From Sedimentibacter hydroxybenzoicus DSM 7310 (lineage in GTDB: Bacteria; Bacillota; Clostridia; Tissierellales; Sedimentibacteraceae), in NCBI RefSeq assembly GCF_013403245.1, contig NZ_JACBNQ010000007.1, forward strand, positions 1 to 64,000: a stretch of 64,000 bases of DNA. The letters are read 5' to 3'. The notes under the pieces are model-generated. The model was not told the DNA's origin. It ran no database searches and saw only the letters and a list, made by a program, of their open reading frames with translations. Below, one piece after another: positions 26,591 to 36,300 of the stretch. The position numbers were made by a program, and so were the translations under genes. Position 1 is the first letter of the stretch; each line of letters starts with the position of its first letter.

Positions 26591-26620
26591 TTGCATACAT
26601 ATTGCAAAGTATGGTAAAAT
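26591..26620 (+). promoter_or_regulatory. Sigma-A-like promoter for the thioesterase gene
   Basis: TTGCAT (26591-26596), 18-bp spacer, TAAAAT (26615-26620). Confidence 0.4.
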
Positions 26621-26654
26621 AACTATATATTTGGAAGTATAAAAGGAGATTATT

Positions 26655-27038
26655 ATGGAATTTAATTTAAATATCGGATTAAAACACAAAGAAGAAAAAA
26701 CGGTGACAATGAATGATACTGCTTTCGTATTTGGAAGCGGAGCAGCTAAAGTGTTTGCAACTCCTATGATGATCGGACTTATGGAAGCAGCAGCAATGAA
26801 TACCGTCAAGGATTATTTGCCTGAGGGCTTTTCTACTGTGGGTATCAGCGTTAATATAAAGCATATAGGAGCAACGGCAGTAGGTAAAAAAGTTTATGCC
26901 GAGGCAGAACTGATTGAAATTGACAGAAAAAGATTGGTATTCAATGTTGAAGCATTTGATGAGGATAAAAAAATAGGCGAAGGAATTCACGAAAGATTTA
27001 TAATTGATGAAGAGAAGTTTATGAGCAATTTATCATGA
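26655..27038 (+). CDS. Hot-dog fold thioesterase (FlK-like)
   Basis: A 127-aa hot-dog fold protein resembling fluoroacetyl-CoA thioesterase FlK and related acyl-CoA thioesterases: KTVTMNDTAFVFGSGAAKVFATPMMIGLMEAAA start and VGISVNIKHIGATAVGKKV core. It probably hydrolyses an acyl-CoA in the cytoplasm; the substrate is unknown. It has its own promoter and GGAG site. Confidence 0.82.
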   Translation: MEFNLNIGLKHKEEKTVTMNDTAFVFGSGAAKVFATPMMIGLMEAAAMNTVKDYLPEGFSTVGISVNIKHIGATAVGKKVYAEAELIEIDRKRLVFNVEAFDEDKKIGEGIHERFIIDEEKFMSNLS

Positions 27039-27102
27039 TAATTCAATTATTTATTTACTTTTATTCGATTTTTTAGTAAAATCTAAAAAAGGAGAAATTA
27101 TT

Positions 27103-27564
27103 ATGAAATGTCCAAAATGTAATTATTCCGAAAGCAAGGTTCTTGATACGAGACCAACCGATGACGGTTCTAAAATAAGAAGAAGAAGAGAATGCATGGT
27201 ATGCGGTCATAGATTTACAACATACGAAAAAATTGAGGAAACACAAATCGTTGTTATTAAAAGAGACGGAACCAGACAAGGATATAACAGAGATAAAATT
27301 ATAAACGGTCTTATAAGAGCATGTGATAAACGTTCTGTTTCTCTTGAAGAAATAGAAGGAATTGCTGACAAGGTTGAAAAACAGCTTTATAACACATTTC
27401 AAAATGAAGTGTCAACTGAAGTTATCGGAGAGCTTGTCATGAATGAATTGCAGGGCGTGGATGATGTTGCATATGTAAGGTTTGCTTCTGTTTACAGGAA
27501 GTTTAAAGATATTAATACTTTTATGGATGAGCTTAAAAAAATACTTGATGAAAGAAAAAAATAA
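27103..27564 (+). CDS. nrdR: Transcriptional repressor NrdR
   Basis: A 153-aa repressor of ribonucleotide reductase genes. The N-terminal zinc ribbon has CPKC and CMVCGHRF pairs around DTRPTDDGSKIRRRREC, and an ATP-cone domain (VVIKRDGTRQGYNRDKIINGL) senses ATP/dATP. No nrd genes are in the window. Confidence 0.97.
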   Translation: MKCPKCNYSESKVLDTRPTDDGSKIRRRRECMVCGHRFTTYEKIEETQIVVIKRDGTRQGYNRDKIINGLIRACDKRSVSLEEIEGIADKVEKQLYNTFQNEVSTEVIGELVMNELQGVDDVAYVRFASVYRKFKDINTFMDELKKILDERKK

Positions 27565-27581
27565 GCAAAGGAGCAGGCATT

Positions 27582-28214
27582 ATGTATATTAATTACGATG
27601 TTCTTAACATAACTAACGGCAATACAAAAATAATCGACACTGAATTCGGAAGAATGAAGGTAGAGAAAATAGAAGCAGGCAGGCTGAAAATAAAAACAGG
27701 GAAGATAATAGCTACGGATCCCATCCTGTTGTATGATGACGAAAGTTATTCGGAACGTGTAAAACCGGGAACTTATGTTATAAATATATATGTCGGAAAG
27801 ACAGATAACAGAAAGAAACAAACAGTCGTATCTGAGCTTAGGATTAATGATAATGAGCCCGTTAAATGGGAAATGGCACTTTTGAAGGGCGAATCATCCA
27901 AGGGTTTTTCTCATGATGAATTCATGGGATATGAGGTTGAGAACGGTCTTGGCTGCTTTATGGATGAAAGTGTTATGGAGATTTTGGATGTAATGGATGA
28001 TGAGGAATTAGATACTTACGAAAAATCAATAAAGGATGCAGTGAGAGGCAACGAATACTCATGTGCGGACATTGTTATAGACAAGAAAGACGGATGTAAT
28101 ATTGTGGTTTTTGCAACAGGATGGAATGAAGGTACATTTCCCACATATTACGGTTATGATAAAAGTAACAAGCTTTCAAGATTAGTTACAGATTTTATGG
28201 TAGTGGAGCTTTAA
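27582..28214 (+). CDS. DUF4241 family protein
   Basis: A 210-aa protein matching DUF4241: AGRLKIKTGKIIATDP near residue 28, YSERVKPGTYVINIYV, ENGLGCFMDE and a final TFPTYYGYDKSNKLSRLVTDF. Function is unknown. It has a GGAG site 6 bp upstream, follows nrdR by 17 bp, and a terminator follows. Confidence 0.75.
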   Translation: MYINYDVLNITNGNTKIIDTEFGRMKVEKIEAGRLKIKTGKIIATDPILLYDDESYSERVKPGTYVINIYVGKTDNRKKQTVVSELRINDNEPVKWEMALLKGESSKGFSHDEFMGYEVENGLGCFMDESVMEILDVMDDEELDTYEKSIKDAVRGNEYSCADIVIDKKDGCNIVVFATGWNEGTFPTYYGYDKSNKLSRLVTDFMVVEL

Positions 28215-28251
28215 CTTGTAGCGGATATCTTTAAATATATCAGAATGAATT

Positions 28252-28285
28252 AAGGATTTCATTTTCAAAGTGAGATTCTTTTTTT
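28252..28285 (+). terminator. Terminator after the DUF4241 gene
   Basis: A 10-bp stem (28252-28261 with 28271-28280, two G-U pairs) followed by five T. Confidence 0.7.
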
Positions 28286-28287
28286 AG

Positions 28288-28303
28288 TTTACAGCATAAA
28301 CGA
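28288..28303 (-). repeat. Possible degenerate end of the 53-bp repeat
   Basis: TTTACAGCATAAACGAC resembles the right end of the 53-bp element (minus orientation: TTACAGTATAAGCGAC). Only about 16 bp remain. Confidence 0.35.
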
Positions 28304-28445
28304 CTTAAAAATTTAATGTTAAATTAATGTTTATATATTAAAATTGATGCAGATATTAAAAACATACATAAATAACATATACATTCTTGAAATAATATAG
28401 AATTGATGTTAAAATAAATAATCTATTGAAGGTAAAAGGATACTT

Positions 28446-28856
28446 ATGAGAAAAAAAATTAACAAATATGATATTGGATTAATTGTAGTAATAATTTTAA
28501 TAAATTTATTTATTTTATTTTATGGAAGTAATAACATGGCACAAGCGACCGAGAAAATTGCTTATGTTTATTCAAATAATGAATTGGTTGGAAGATATAC
28601 CTTAACAGAGGATTACGAAACAGAATTCAAGGTACAAGACAAAGAAGGATCAGGTTATAATACTGTCCATATTGAGGATGGTAGGATATGGATACACGAA
28701 GCGAGCTGTCCTGACCAAGTATGTTTACATCAGGGCAAAATTCAAAACGGCGGGGAAGTAATAGTGTGTCTGCCCAACAGGTTTATGATACAGATTGAGG
28801 GTGGTACTGATAATACAGCAGATGACCCTGACGACACAGATATTATCGCACAATAG
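28446..28856 (+). CDS. NusG domain II-containing membrane protein
   Basis: A 136-aa protein with an N-terminal membrane helix (about 9-27) and an extracellular NusG domain II-like fold: WIHEASCPDQVCLHQGKIQNGGEVIVCLPNR, with two conserved Cys. These proteins commonly precede the Gx transporter gene in Clostridia, as here. The function is not known. Confidence 0.82.
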   Translation: MRKKINKYDIGLIVVIILINLFILFYGSNNMAQATEKIAYVYSNNELVGRYTLTEDYETEFKVQDKEGSGYNTVHIEDGRIWIHEASCPDQVCLHQGKIQNGGEVIVCLPNRFMIQIEGGTDNTADDPDDTDIIAQ

Positions 28857-28875
28857 ATGACAGGATGAGTAAAAG

Positions 28876-29394
28876 ATGAATAAAATTCAAAGATATATAT
28901 TTTTATCTCTATTAACAGCAGGGGCATTAATTTTAAGCATTATTGAAGGCATGATTCCCCTGCCTTACGTTGCACCCGGTGCAAAATTGGGATTATCCAA
29001 TATTGTAACAATGTCAATAATAATTGTTTTTGGATTCAAGGATGCTTTATTGGTTGTAATCATCAGATGCATATTGCTGATGCTCGTTGCAACAAATCCG
29101 ATTACGTTTATTTACAGTATAGCAAGCGGTATAATGAGTACAATCGTAATGAGTTTCGGCTATAAATATTTTAAAAAGTTTAGTTTAATCGGTATCAGTG
29201 TACTGGGAGCAATGACGCATAATGCTTCCCAAGTAACTGTCGCAGCAATACTTTTTGAATCTGCAAACCTGTATTATTATTTGCCCGTATTGTCATTTGT
29301 AAGCATTTTTACAGGCTGCTTTGTGGGATATACGTCTATTTTTGTAACCGAAAATTTGAATAAGACATTATTAAAATTAAAAAGAGAGGTATAA
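28876..29394 (+). CDS. Gx transporter family membrane protein
   Basis: A 172-aa multi-span protein (about five helices) of the family once called heptaprenyl diphosphate synthase component I: SIIEGMIPLPYVAPGAKLGLSNIVT is the typical start, and GAMTHNASQ lies at about 115. The family resembles ECF-type substrate-binding subunits, but the substrate is unknown. It is 1 bp from the next gene. Confidence 0.82.
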   Translation: MNKIQRYIFLSLLTAGALILSIIEGMIPLPYVAPGAKLGLSNIVTMSIIIVFGFKDALLVVIIRCILLMLVATNPITFIYSIASGIMSTIVMSFGYKYFKKFSLIGISVLGAMTHNASQVTVAAILFESANLYYYLPVLSFVSIFTGCFVGYTSIFVTENLNKTLLKLKREV

Positions 29395-29395
29395 T

Positions 29396-29638
29396 ATGAG
29401 GAAAGGAAACTCTGTTTATTTAATTTTGCTTTTGTTAACTTCAGTAATCATAGGTACAATTCTCGGCAGGGCATTTTCTGAATATTTACCTGTCTTAAAT
29501 TACGGCGAATCAATAGGATTTGGCCCTGCAACATTGGATTTAAGCATATTTACGGTTACCTTTGGTTTTAATGCAAGCTTAACTGTTGCAGGAATAATTG
29601 GTATTATAATCGCAATAATAGTTTATAAAAAACTTTAA
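29396..29638 (+). CDS. DUF4321 small membrane protein
   Basis: An 80-aa protein with two membrane helices (residues 5-27 and 55-77), and LDLSIFTVTFGFNASLTVAGIIG between them, fitting DUF4321. It sits between the Gx transporter and maf, its usual clostridial position. Confidence 0.75.
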   Translation: MRKGNSVYLILLLLTSVIIGTILGRAFSEYLPVLNYGESIGFGPATLDLSIFTVTFGFNASLTVAGIIGIIIAIIVYKKL

Positions 29639-29647
29639 GGAAATAAT

Positions 29648-30226
29648 ATGAGAAATATAATTTTGGCATCAAAATCACCAAGACGTATAGAAATGCTTAA
29701 AAGATATTGCGAAGACCTGAAGATTGTTTCTCCGAATACGGAAGAATATGTTGATGAAAATGATTCTCCGCAAACAACAGTTATGAAAATAGCATTTGAA
29801 AAAGGTCTGGATGTGTATAAAAGCTGTGCGGATAAAGGAATAATAATTGCGGCAGATACTGTTGTTTATTTAGATAAAATAATGGGAAAACCTGAAAATG
29901 AACATGATGCATTTAATATTCTTAAATTACTTTCCGGCAGGACACACAAGGTTTATACAGGAATATGTATCATTGACAGCATAAACTTAAGAAAGGTTGT
30001 TGATTATGAAGAAACCTCTGTTGAGTTTAATGAACTAAGCGATGATTTAATAAAAAGCTATCTGAAGACCGGTGAATATGCCGATAAAGCAGGTGGCTAC
30101 GGAATACAGGGATATGGAGAGCTTTTAGTAAAAGGTATAGACGGCTGCTATAATAATGTAAAAGGACTTCCCTTAACAAGGCTTAATAACTTATTGACAA
30201 AACATTTTTCTCATAAATTGCTTTAA
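29648..30226 (+). CDS. maf: Maf family nucleoside triphosphate pyrophosphatase
   Basis: A 192-aa house-cleaning pyrophosphatase acting on non-canonical or modified NTPs and linked to septum inhibition. The N-terminal ASKSPRRIEMLK, AADTVVYLDKIMGKP (about 74-88), and DKAGGYGIQGYG motifs are present. It leads the maf-radC-mreBCD block as in Bacillus. Confidence 0.95.
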   Translation: MRNIILASKSPRRIEMLKRYCEDLKIVSPNTEEYVDENDSPQTTVMKIAFEKGLDVYKSCADKGIIIAADTVVYLDKIMGKPENEHDAFNILKLLSGRTHKVYTGICIIDSINLRKVVDYEETSVEFNELSDDLIKSYLKTGEYADKAGGYGIQGYGELLVKGIDGCYNNVKGLPLTRLNNLLTKHFSHKLL

Positions 30227-30267
30227 AATTAAAGCTTTAGCTTTAATATTGCATATTGGAGGTAAAA

Positions 30268-30957
30268 ATGGACAATAATAATTATACCATAAAATCTATT
30301 CCTGCAGAGGATAGACCTCAGGAAAAGTTGTTAAAATATGGAGCAAACAACTTGTCTAATTCAGAACTCTTAGCAGTAATATTAAGAACGGGAAATAAAG
30401 AAGAGAATGTTTTAAAGCTATCTCAGAGAATTTTGTCTGAAGACAATAAAGGACTTAAGAATATAGCAGAAGGTACGGTACAAAAGTTTAAATCCTTTAA
30501 AGGCATAAGTGATGCAAAGGCAGCTCAGCTTATGGCTCTGTCAGAACTTAGCAAAAGAATAAGTACCTTAAAAATAGAAAGAATAAAAATTTCTTCTCCA
30601 AGTGATGCTGCCGTTGTTATGATGGAGGAAATGAGGTATTATAAAAAGGAATATTTTAAAATTATTTTATTGGATACTAAAAATAATATAACGAAGATTT
30701 CTGAAATTTCTGTTGGAAGCCTGAATTCATCAATAGTTCACCCAAGAGAAGTGTTTTCGGAAGCGGTAATAAATTCTGCTTCTTCTATAATATTGGTACA
30801 TAATCATCCAAGCGGAGAATCAGAACCAAGCCATGAAGATATAGTTTTAACGAATCGTCTGGATGAATGCGGTAAAATTTTAGGAATTAAGGTTTTAGAT
30901 CACATTATTATAGGTGATGGTGTTTTTTACAGTTTTAAAGAAGAAGGTTTAATTTAA
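30268..30957 (+). CDS. radC: RadC family JAMM-domain protein
   Basis: A 229-aa protein with an N-terminal HhH-like region (FKGISDAKAAQLMAL) and a C-terminal JAMM metal site HNHPSGESEPSHED (about residues 176-189). Its molecular role is unsettled. The start at 30268 is chosen because GGAGG lies 5 bp upstream; the in-frame TTG at 30256 overlaps that site. Confidence 0.93.
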   Translation: MDNNNYTIKSIPAEDRPQEKLLKYGANNLSNSELLAVILRTGNKEENVLKLSQRILSEDNKGLKNIAEGTVQKFKSFKGISDAKAAQLMALSELSKRISTLKIERIKISSPSDAAVVMMEEMRYYKKEYFKIILLDTKNNITKISEISVGSLNSSIVHPREVFSEAVINSASSIILVHNHPSGESEPSHEDIVLTNRLDECGKILGIKVLDHIIIGDGVFYSFKEEGLI

Positions 30958-30979
30958 TTTGACAACGAAAGGAAATAAA

Positions 30980-32014
30980 ATGGGATTTTTTAATATATTT
31001 ACTCAAAAAGTAGGCATAGATCTTGGAACATCAAATACTCTGATATACGTAAACAACAAAGGAATTATAGTAAATGAACCGTCGGTAACAGCTATTAATG
31101 TAAATACGAATCAAGTATGTGCTGTTGGTACTCCGGCAAAAGAAATGCTTGACAGGACACCTAAATCAATAAACGCCATAAGACCCCTTCAAAACGGCGT
31201 TATAGCCGATTTTGAAATCACAAGGGCTATGGTAAAGTATTTTATTGAAAAGGCATTGAATAAAAGAAGATTCGTAAAATCTAATATTGTTATTTGTGTA
31301 CCTGTTGGTGTTACGTCCATTGAAAAAAGAGCAGTTGAGGAAGTAGCATATGATGCGGGAGCAAAAAGGGTTAAGCTGGTTGAGGAGCCCATGGCTGCTG
31401 CAATCGGAGCAGGATTAAATGTTGATCAGCCCGTTGGAAATATGATTATTGATATAGGCGGCGGAACTACAGAAATAGCAGTTATATCACTGGGAGGAAT
31501 AGTTGTAAGTGATTCGCTTCGAATTGCCGGCGATGACATGGATGTAAATATAAAGGATTATATAAAGCTTAAATATAAAATGGAAATCGGACTTATAACT
31601 GCGGAAAAAACTAAAATGGTTTTAGGAAATGCAAGCAAGAAGTATTACAGTAAAGCCAATGATAATGATGAAGAAGGGGTCTCAAAAGACTATAGGACAG
31701 AAATGGAAATTCGAGGTAGAGATATAGTTTCGGGGCTTCCCTTAAATATAGTTGTAACAAGTGATGAAATAAGAGAAGCTATTATGGAAACGGTTAATAA
31801 TATTGTAAATGCAATAAAAAGAGTTTTAGAAAAAACACCTCCCGAATTGTCCTCTGATATTTATTCTAATGGCATAGTATTAACAGGCGGAGGAGCGTTG
31901 TTAAAGGGTCTGGATATTTATATAGAAAAAGAAACAGGATTAAGAGTATTTATAGCAGACAATCCGTTACACAGCGTTGCTTTGGGTGCAGGTAAAATAT
32001 GTGAGCTTCTCTAA
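30980..32014 (+). CDS. mreB: Rod-shape actin homologue MreB
   Basis: A 344-aa actin-like ATPase that positions cell-wall elongation machinery under the membrane. DLGTSNTLIYV (phosphate 1), IDIGGGTTEIAV (phosphate 2) and ILTGGGALLKGL-like VLTGGGALLKGL (adenosine) are seen. The start at 30980 has AAAGGA 7 bp upstream. Confidence 0.97.
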   Translation: MGFFNIFTQKVGIDLGTSNTLIYVNNKGIIVNEPSVTAINVNTNQVCAVGTPAKEMLDRTPKSINAIRPLQNGVIADFEITRAMVKYFIEKALNKRRFVKSNIVICVPVGVTSIEKRAVEEVAYDAGAKRVKLVEEPMAAAIGAGLNVDQPVGNMIIDIGGGTTEIAVISLGGIVVSDSLRIAGDDMDVNIKDYIKLKYKMEIGLITAEKTKMVLGNASKKYYSKANDNDEEGVSKDYRTEMEIRGRDIVSGLPLNIVVTSDEIREAIMETVNNIVNAIKRVLEKTPPELSSDIYSNGIVLTGGGALLKGLDIYIEKETGLRVFIADNPLHSVALGAGKICELL

Positions 32015-32026
32015 AGTGGTGAGTAA

Positions 32027-32863
32027 ATGAATTTTGTAAGAAAGTATTATAAAAGAATATTATTTTTACTTACAGTTTTAATATTAATAATTTTAATCGG
32101 CCTCTCTTCTGTGGGTAGAGGAGAGGTAGATTTAGGTTTTTTTGGAAACGCTGTTGCGGGATTCCAAAAATTGACTTTTAATACTGGACATACCATAATC
32201 AGCTCCATTTATTCGGTACAAGATATTGTAAGAATGCGTGAAGAAAATAATATGCTTACGGACACGGTACATGAGCTTCAGGAAACTGTGAGAATTTTGG
32301 AAAACATCGTAAATAAGTCAGAGGCCCTTGAAACCGAATATGAAATGAAAAAGAACCTTAAATATGATTACACTGTTGGACAAGTGATCGCATTGGATGA
32401 TTCTAATTGGTTCAGCAGAGTAACCATTGATAAGGGAGAAAAAGACGGTATAAAGAAAAATGACATTGTTATACACGCAGTGGAAACTGAAGTAGGGGTA
32501 GTCCAAATAGGCTTAGTAGGAGTAGTAACACAGACATCATCAAATTGGGCTAAGGTAATAACCTTATTGGATGAAAGTTGCAAAATCAGCTTCAGAGATA
32601 TAAACACCGATGAAAGCGGAATCTTGCAGGGAAGTGTTGACGGAACAATTACAGGATATTTTTTCAACAGCAAGGCGCAGGTAAACAAGGATGACTCTTT
32701 GGTTACTTCAGGTATAGGTGAAATTTATATACCGGACATTTATATCGGAAAGGTAACTGAAATAGTTCCAACTACAGATGCTTCAACTCAAAGAATTGTA
32801 ATAAATCCTGCTGTTGAATTTACCAAGTTGAATAGAGTTTATGTACTTAAAGTGGACAGATGA
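32027..32863 (+). CDS. mreC: Rod shape-determining protein MreC
   Basis: A 278-aa protein: N-terminal membrane helix (about 10-28), a coiled coil (about 68-100) and two beta domains outside the cell (VIALDDSNWFSRVTIDKGEKDGI; VTSGIGEIYIPDIYIGKV). It links MreB to PBP2. It is 12 bp from mreB. Confidence 0.95.
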   Translation: MNFVRKYYKRILFLLTVLILIILIGLSSVGRGEVDLGFFGNAVAGFQKLTFNTGHTIISSIYSVQDIVRMREENNMLTDTVHELQETVRILENIVNKSEALETEYEMKKNLKYDYTVGQVIALDDSNWFSRVTIDKGEKDGIKKNDIVIHAVETEVGVVQIGLVGVVTQTSSNWAKVITLLDESCKISFRDINTDESGILQGSVDGTITGYFFNSKAQVNKDDSLVTSGIGEIYIPDIYIGKVTEIVPTTDASTQRIVINPAVEFTKLNRVYVLKVDR

Positions 32864-32876
32864 AAGGTATAATTAA

Positions 32877-33368
32877 ATGAAAAAATTTAGTTTAATGGCT
32901 GTTGTTATTATTTTAAGTTTTATCATACAAACATCTTTGTTAAATCATTTTGCCGTATTTAATACTACACCCAATCTATCGTTGACCGTATTGGTTGTAT
33001 TTGCCATGATGTCAAATGGTATAGCCGGTGCAATTATTGGATTGTTTACAGGTATGATGTACGATGCAATGATTTACGATGTTTTTGGAGTTTACACACT
33101 TATTTATTTTATAATAGGAGCTGTTATAGGAAATTACAGCGAAGATATGATAAGGGAAAGCTATGTTGCATATACAACTGTTACGGGAATCTCTACATTT
33201 GTAATGCATTTTTCTTTATACGTTATACTATTCTTTTTGAAATATCGAATGAACTATGCGGGAAGTATCATAAACAATATTTTTATTGAAACAATATTAA
33301 ATATGATCCTTGTTGTCTTTGTTTTTAAATTTATGAATTTTTTATTTGACAAACTTAATGTCAAATAG
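32877..33368 (+). CDS. mreD: Rod shape-determining protein MreD
   Basis: A 163-aa membrane protein with five or so helices, typical of MreD: FNTTPNLSLTVLVVFAMM and GLFTGMMYDAMIYDVFGVYTL. It acts with MreC in the elongasome. Confidence 0.9.
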   Translation: MKKFSLMAVVIILSFIIQTSLLNHFAVFNTTPNLSLTVLVVFAMMSNGIAGAIIGLFTGMMYDAMIYDVFGVYTLIYFIIGAVIGNYSEDMIRESYVAYTTVTGISTFVMHFSLYVILFFLKYRMNYAGSIINNIFIETILNMILVVFVFKFMNFLFDKLNVK

Positions 33369-33391
33369 TCTGTAGTACGAGGTGAGTTAAT

Positions 33392-36300
33392 TTGAATTTA
33401 AAGAAATTTTTCAGTAACAGATTCAACTTAATATACATGGTTATCGTTCTTATGCTCTGTGTACTGGGCTTCAGAATGGCTGTTTTAACAATAGTTGAGG
33501 GTGAAGAGTACAGAGCTGTGGCTGACATAAAAAAAATCAAGGATATTCCCGTTAAGGCGCCAAGGGGCAAAATATTTGACAGAAACGGAATATTGCTGGC
33601 CGACAATGTTGCAAGCTTTACTGTGCAAATGTACACCGATGAAATTGAGCCCGAAGATTTCAATGGAATTGCATATATTTTATCCAAAATACTGGATGAA
33701 AATGGAGAAAGACCCATTGATGACTTTCCTATCAAGCTGGATACATTTGAATATGTTACAGAACCGGATTTGAGGAACTCATCAGATGAAGCAATATCAT
33801 ATATTACTGCTGAGGAGAGAGTTATACAAGTTGTAGCGGAAAATTTATATGCATGGTTAAATTACACGAGTGCCATATATAACGAACCCTTCAACATTAA
33901 AGAAAGAGTTCTTGATACAATTTTAAGAGATATTGAAATGCCTGTTAAACTGGAAAATGATCAGTTTGTATATACTGAAACAGAGGAAATTGTTGTTTCC
34001 GAAGAGGAAGATACACAGCAGACGGATGTACCTGCAGACGGAGAAGAGGAAGCAGATAATCCGGTTACGGCATGGCTGAAGAACAATGATCTTAATGAAA
34101 AATCAACCGCAGAAAATGCGGTTATTGAGATGCTTATTAAAAATAACAAATACATGAAACGCTTATTTTATGACTCAAAGGTCAGAAGATTTTCATATAA
34201 CTTTATTTCCTCAAGCGGACTTGAAACCAACATAAAATTAACAGAATTTGCATTTGTACAGGATGAATATTATGCAAATTTAAAGAGAGGTTTAAATGTA
34301 AATCATCAGGAAATAACACCAAGCTCCGAGGCAAAGGATGATTTTGTAATATTGACAATGAAGTATTCACTGGACAATTTGCTTCTGACAGTATACCAAG
34401 CTGACAATGACAAGATTATGCCGGGAGCTGTACTTGTTGAAAAGCTGAGAGAAATATATCCGGATATACCTGTAAGCTTTGAAGAAAACGGCGAGGCAGG
34501 CTTATATGAATTTACGGATGAGGAACTAAAAACAAAATATTTAAATCAGCATAACATGGATATTAGCACAACGGCTTACGATTTTGTGAAGCAGCTGTCG
34601 TTTAAAAACTATGATGTGCTGTATAATTTAATAACCGATGAAATAATAAAATACTACGCACAGGTGGAATTATTAAAGTATGAAAATCCGTCTATTTCCA
34701 TATCTGAATGGGAGTATTCACCTGTAAGAGACAAAAGAAACTGGATAAATAATAATATCAAGGGTATTGATCAGAATGAAATAAAAAATCTGTCTGCCAG
34801 GGAATTATTTAATGATTTAAGAAAAGAACTGAAAATAAGTGATGATATAAACGATTATGATATGAGAAATATGATGGTTATTAGGGAAAGATATAACCGA
34901 ACCAGCTATTTGTCATACCATCCTGTGGACATATGCTATAGTATATCTGAAAAATCTGTGGCTATGATATCTGAGCGTTCTCATGAATTGGTAGGCATCA
35001 ATGTTGAAATAGAGCCCTTGAGATATTATCCTAAGTATGAGGTTGCATCACATGCTCTGGGCTACTTAGGTAAAATAGCCCAAGAGTATGAAATCAGAGA
35101 ATATGTTAATGAGAAGGGCTACAGTCCGGATGATATAATAGGGAAAACCGGTATTGAGGAAAAATTTGAGGACTATCTTCGAGGAGAAAAGGGTAAGAAG
35201 ACAGTTGAGGTAAATAATTTAGGCAGGACAATTAAATCAGTATCAAGTCAGGCACCCGAACCAGGAGACAACGTACATCTTACTCTGGATTTTAGATTGC
35301 AGGAAAGAGCAGAGGACATTCTGAAAAAAGGATTGGAGCAGATACAAATAGGCGGAACTTTTGAAAGCGAATGGGGCGATTTTGAATTTAAGGATAAATA
35401 TGAAAATGCAAGATCCGGCGCTCTGGCTGTTATAGATGTGAAAACAGGAGAACTTTTAACCATGGCAAACCATCCCGGATATGACCTTAATATGTTTTCA
35501 ACGGGTATTTCCACCGATGACTGGAACAGCTTGCTGAGCGATTCCAAAAACCCATTGGCTCCGAGACCTTTGTACAATATAGCGATGCTTACAAAAATAC
35601 AACCCGGATCCACGTTCAAAATGATTACTTCGCTGGCTGCATTGGAGAAAGGTGTTAATCCCAATACCAGAGTTTATTGTGCAGGAACTATGAAGGTTGG
35701 AGACAGACCTTTCAGTTGTTGGATCTGGAACATGTATGGAGGTTCACACGGTTATCAGACCATGTATGAAGCAATAATGAATTCATGCAACTTCTATTAT
35801 TACACCACCATGCTGGGTGAAAATCTGGCAACACATCAGAAGCATACAGTAAGGGTAAGTGCCGAGGACGTAATTGCAATGGCTAAAGAATTCGGACTTG
35901 ACTCCAAAACCGGAATTGAAATAGATATACCACAGGAGGCTTCGGGAGGAGTTCCCAGTATAGAAGGCAAGAAAATAAGCATCAGAGTATATCTGAGAAT
36001 ATTCCTTGAAGGAAATATAGAAAAATATTTAGATGATGGCTTTACAATGGATGCCGCAATGAAAAATGAAATTGTGGAAGAGATAGTAAGCTGGATAGAC
36101 AGAGAGGAACCAATGACAAGAGGTGAGGTTTATGAGGGTCTTAGAAATCTGAGGCTCAATCCCGACAAGACTAATGCCTACCAGATACCATTGGTTGATA
36201 TTATCAAGTATTCATATATAAATGAAGCAATATGGAACGTGGGAGATAATTTAAATATAAGCATAGGACAGGGGCACAATGCATATACGGTTCTTCAGAT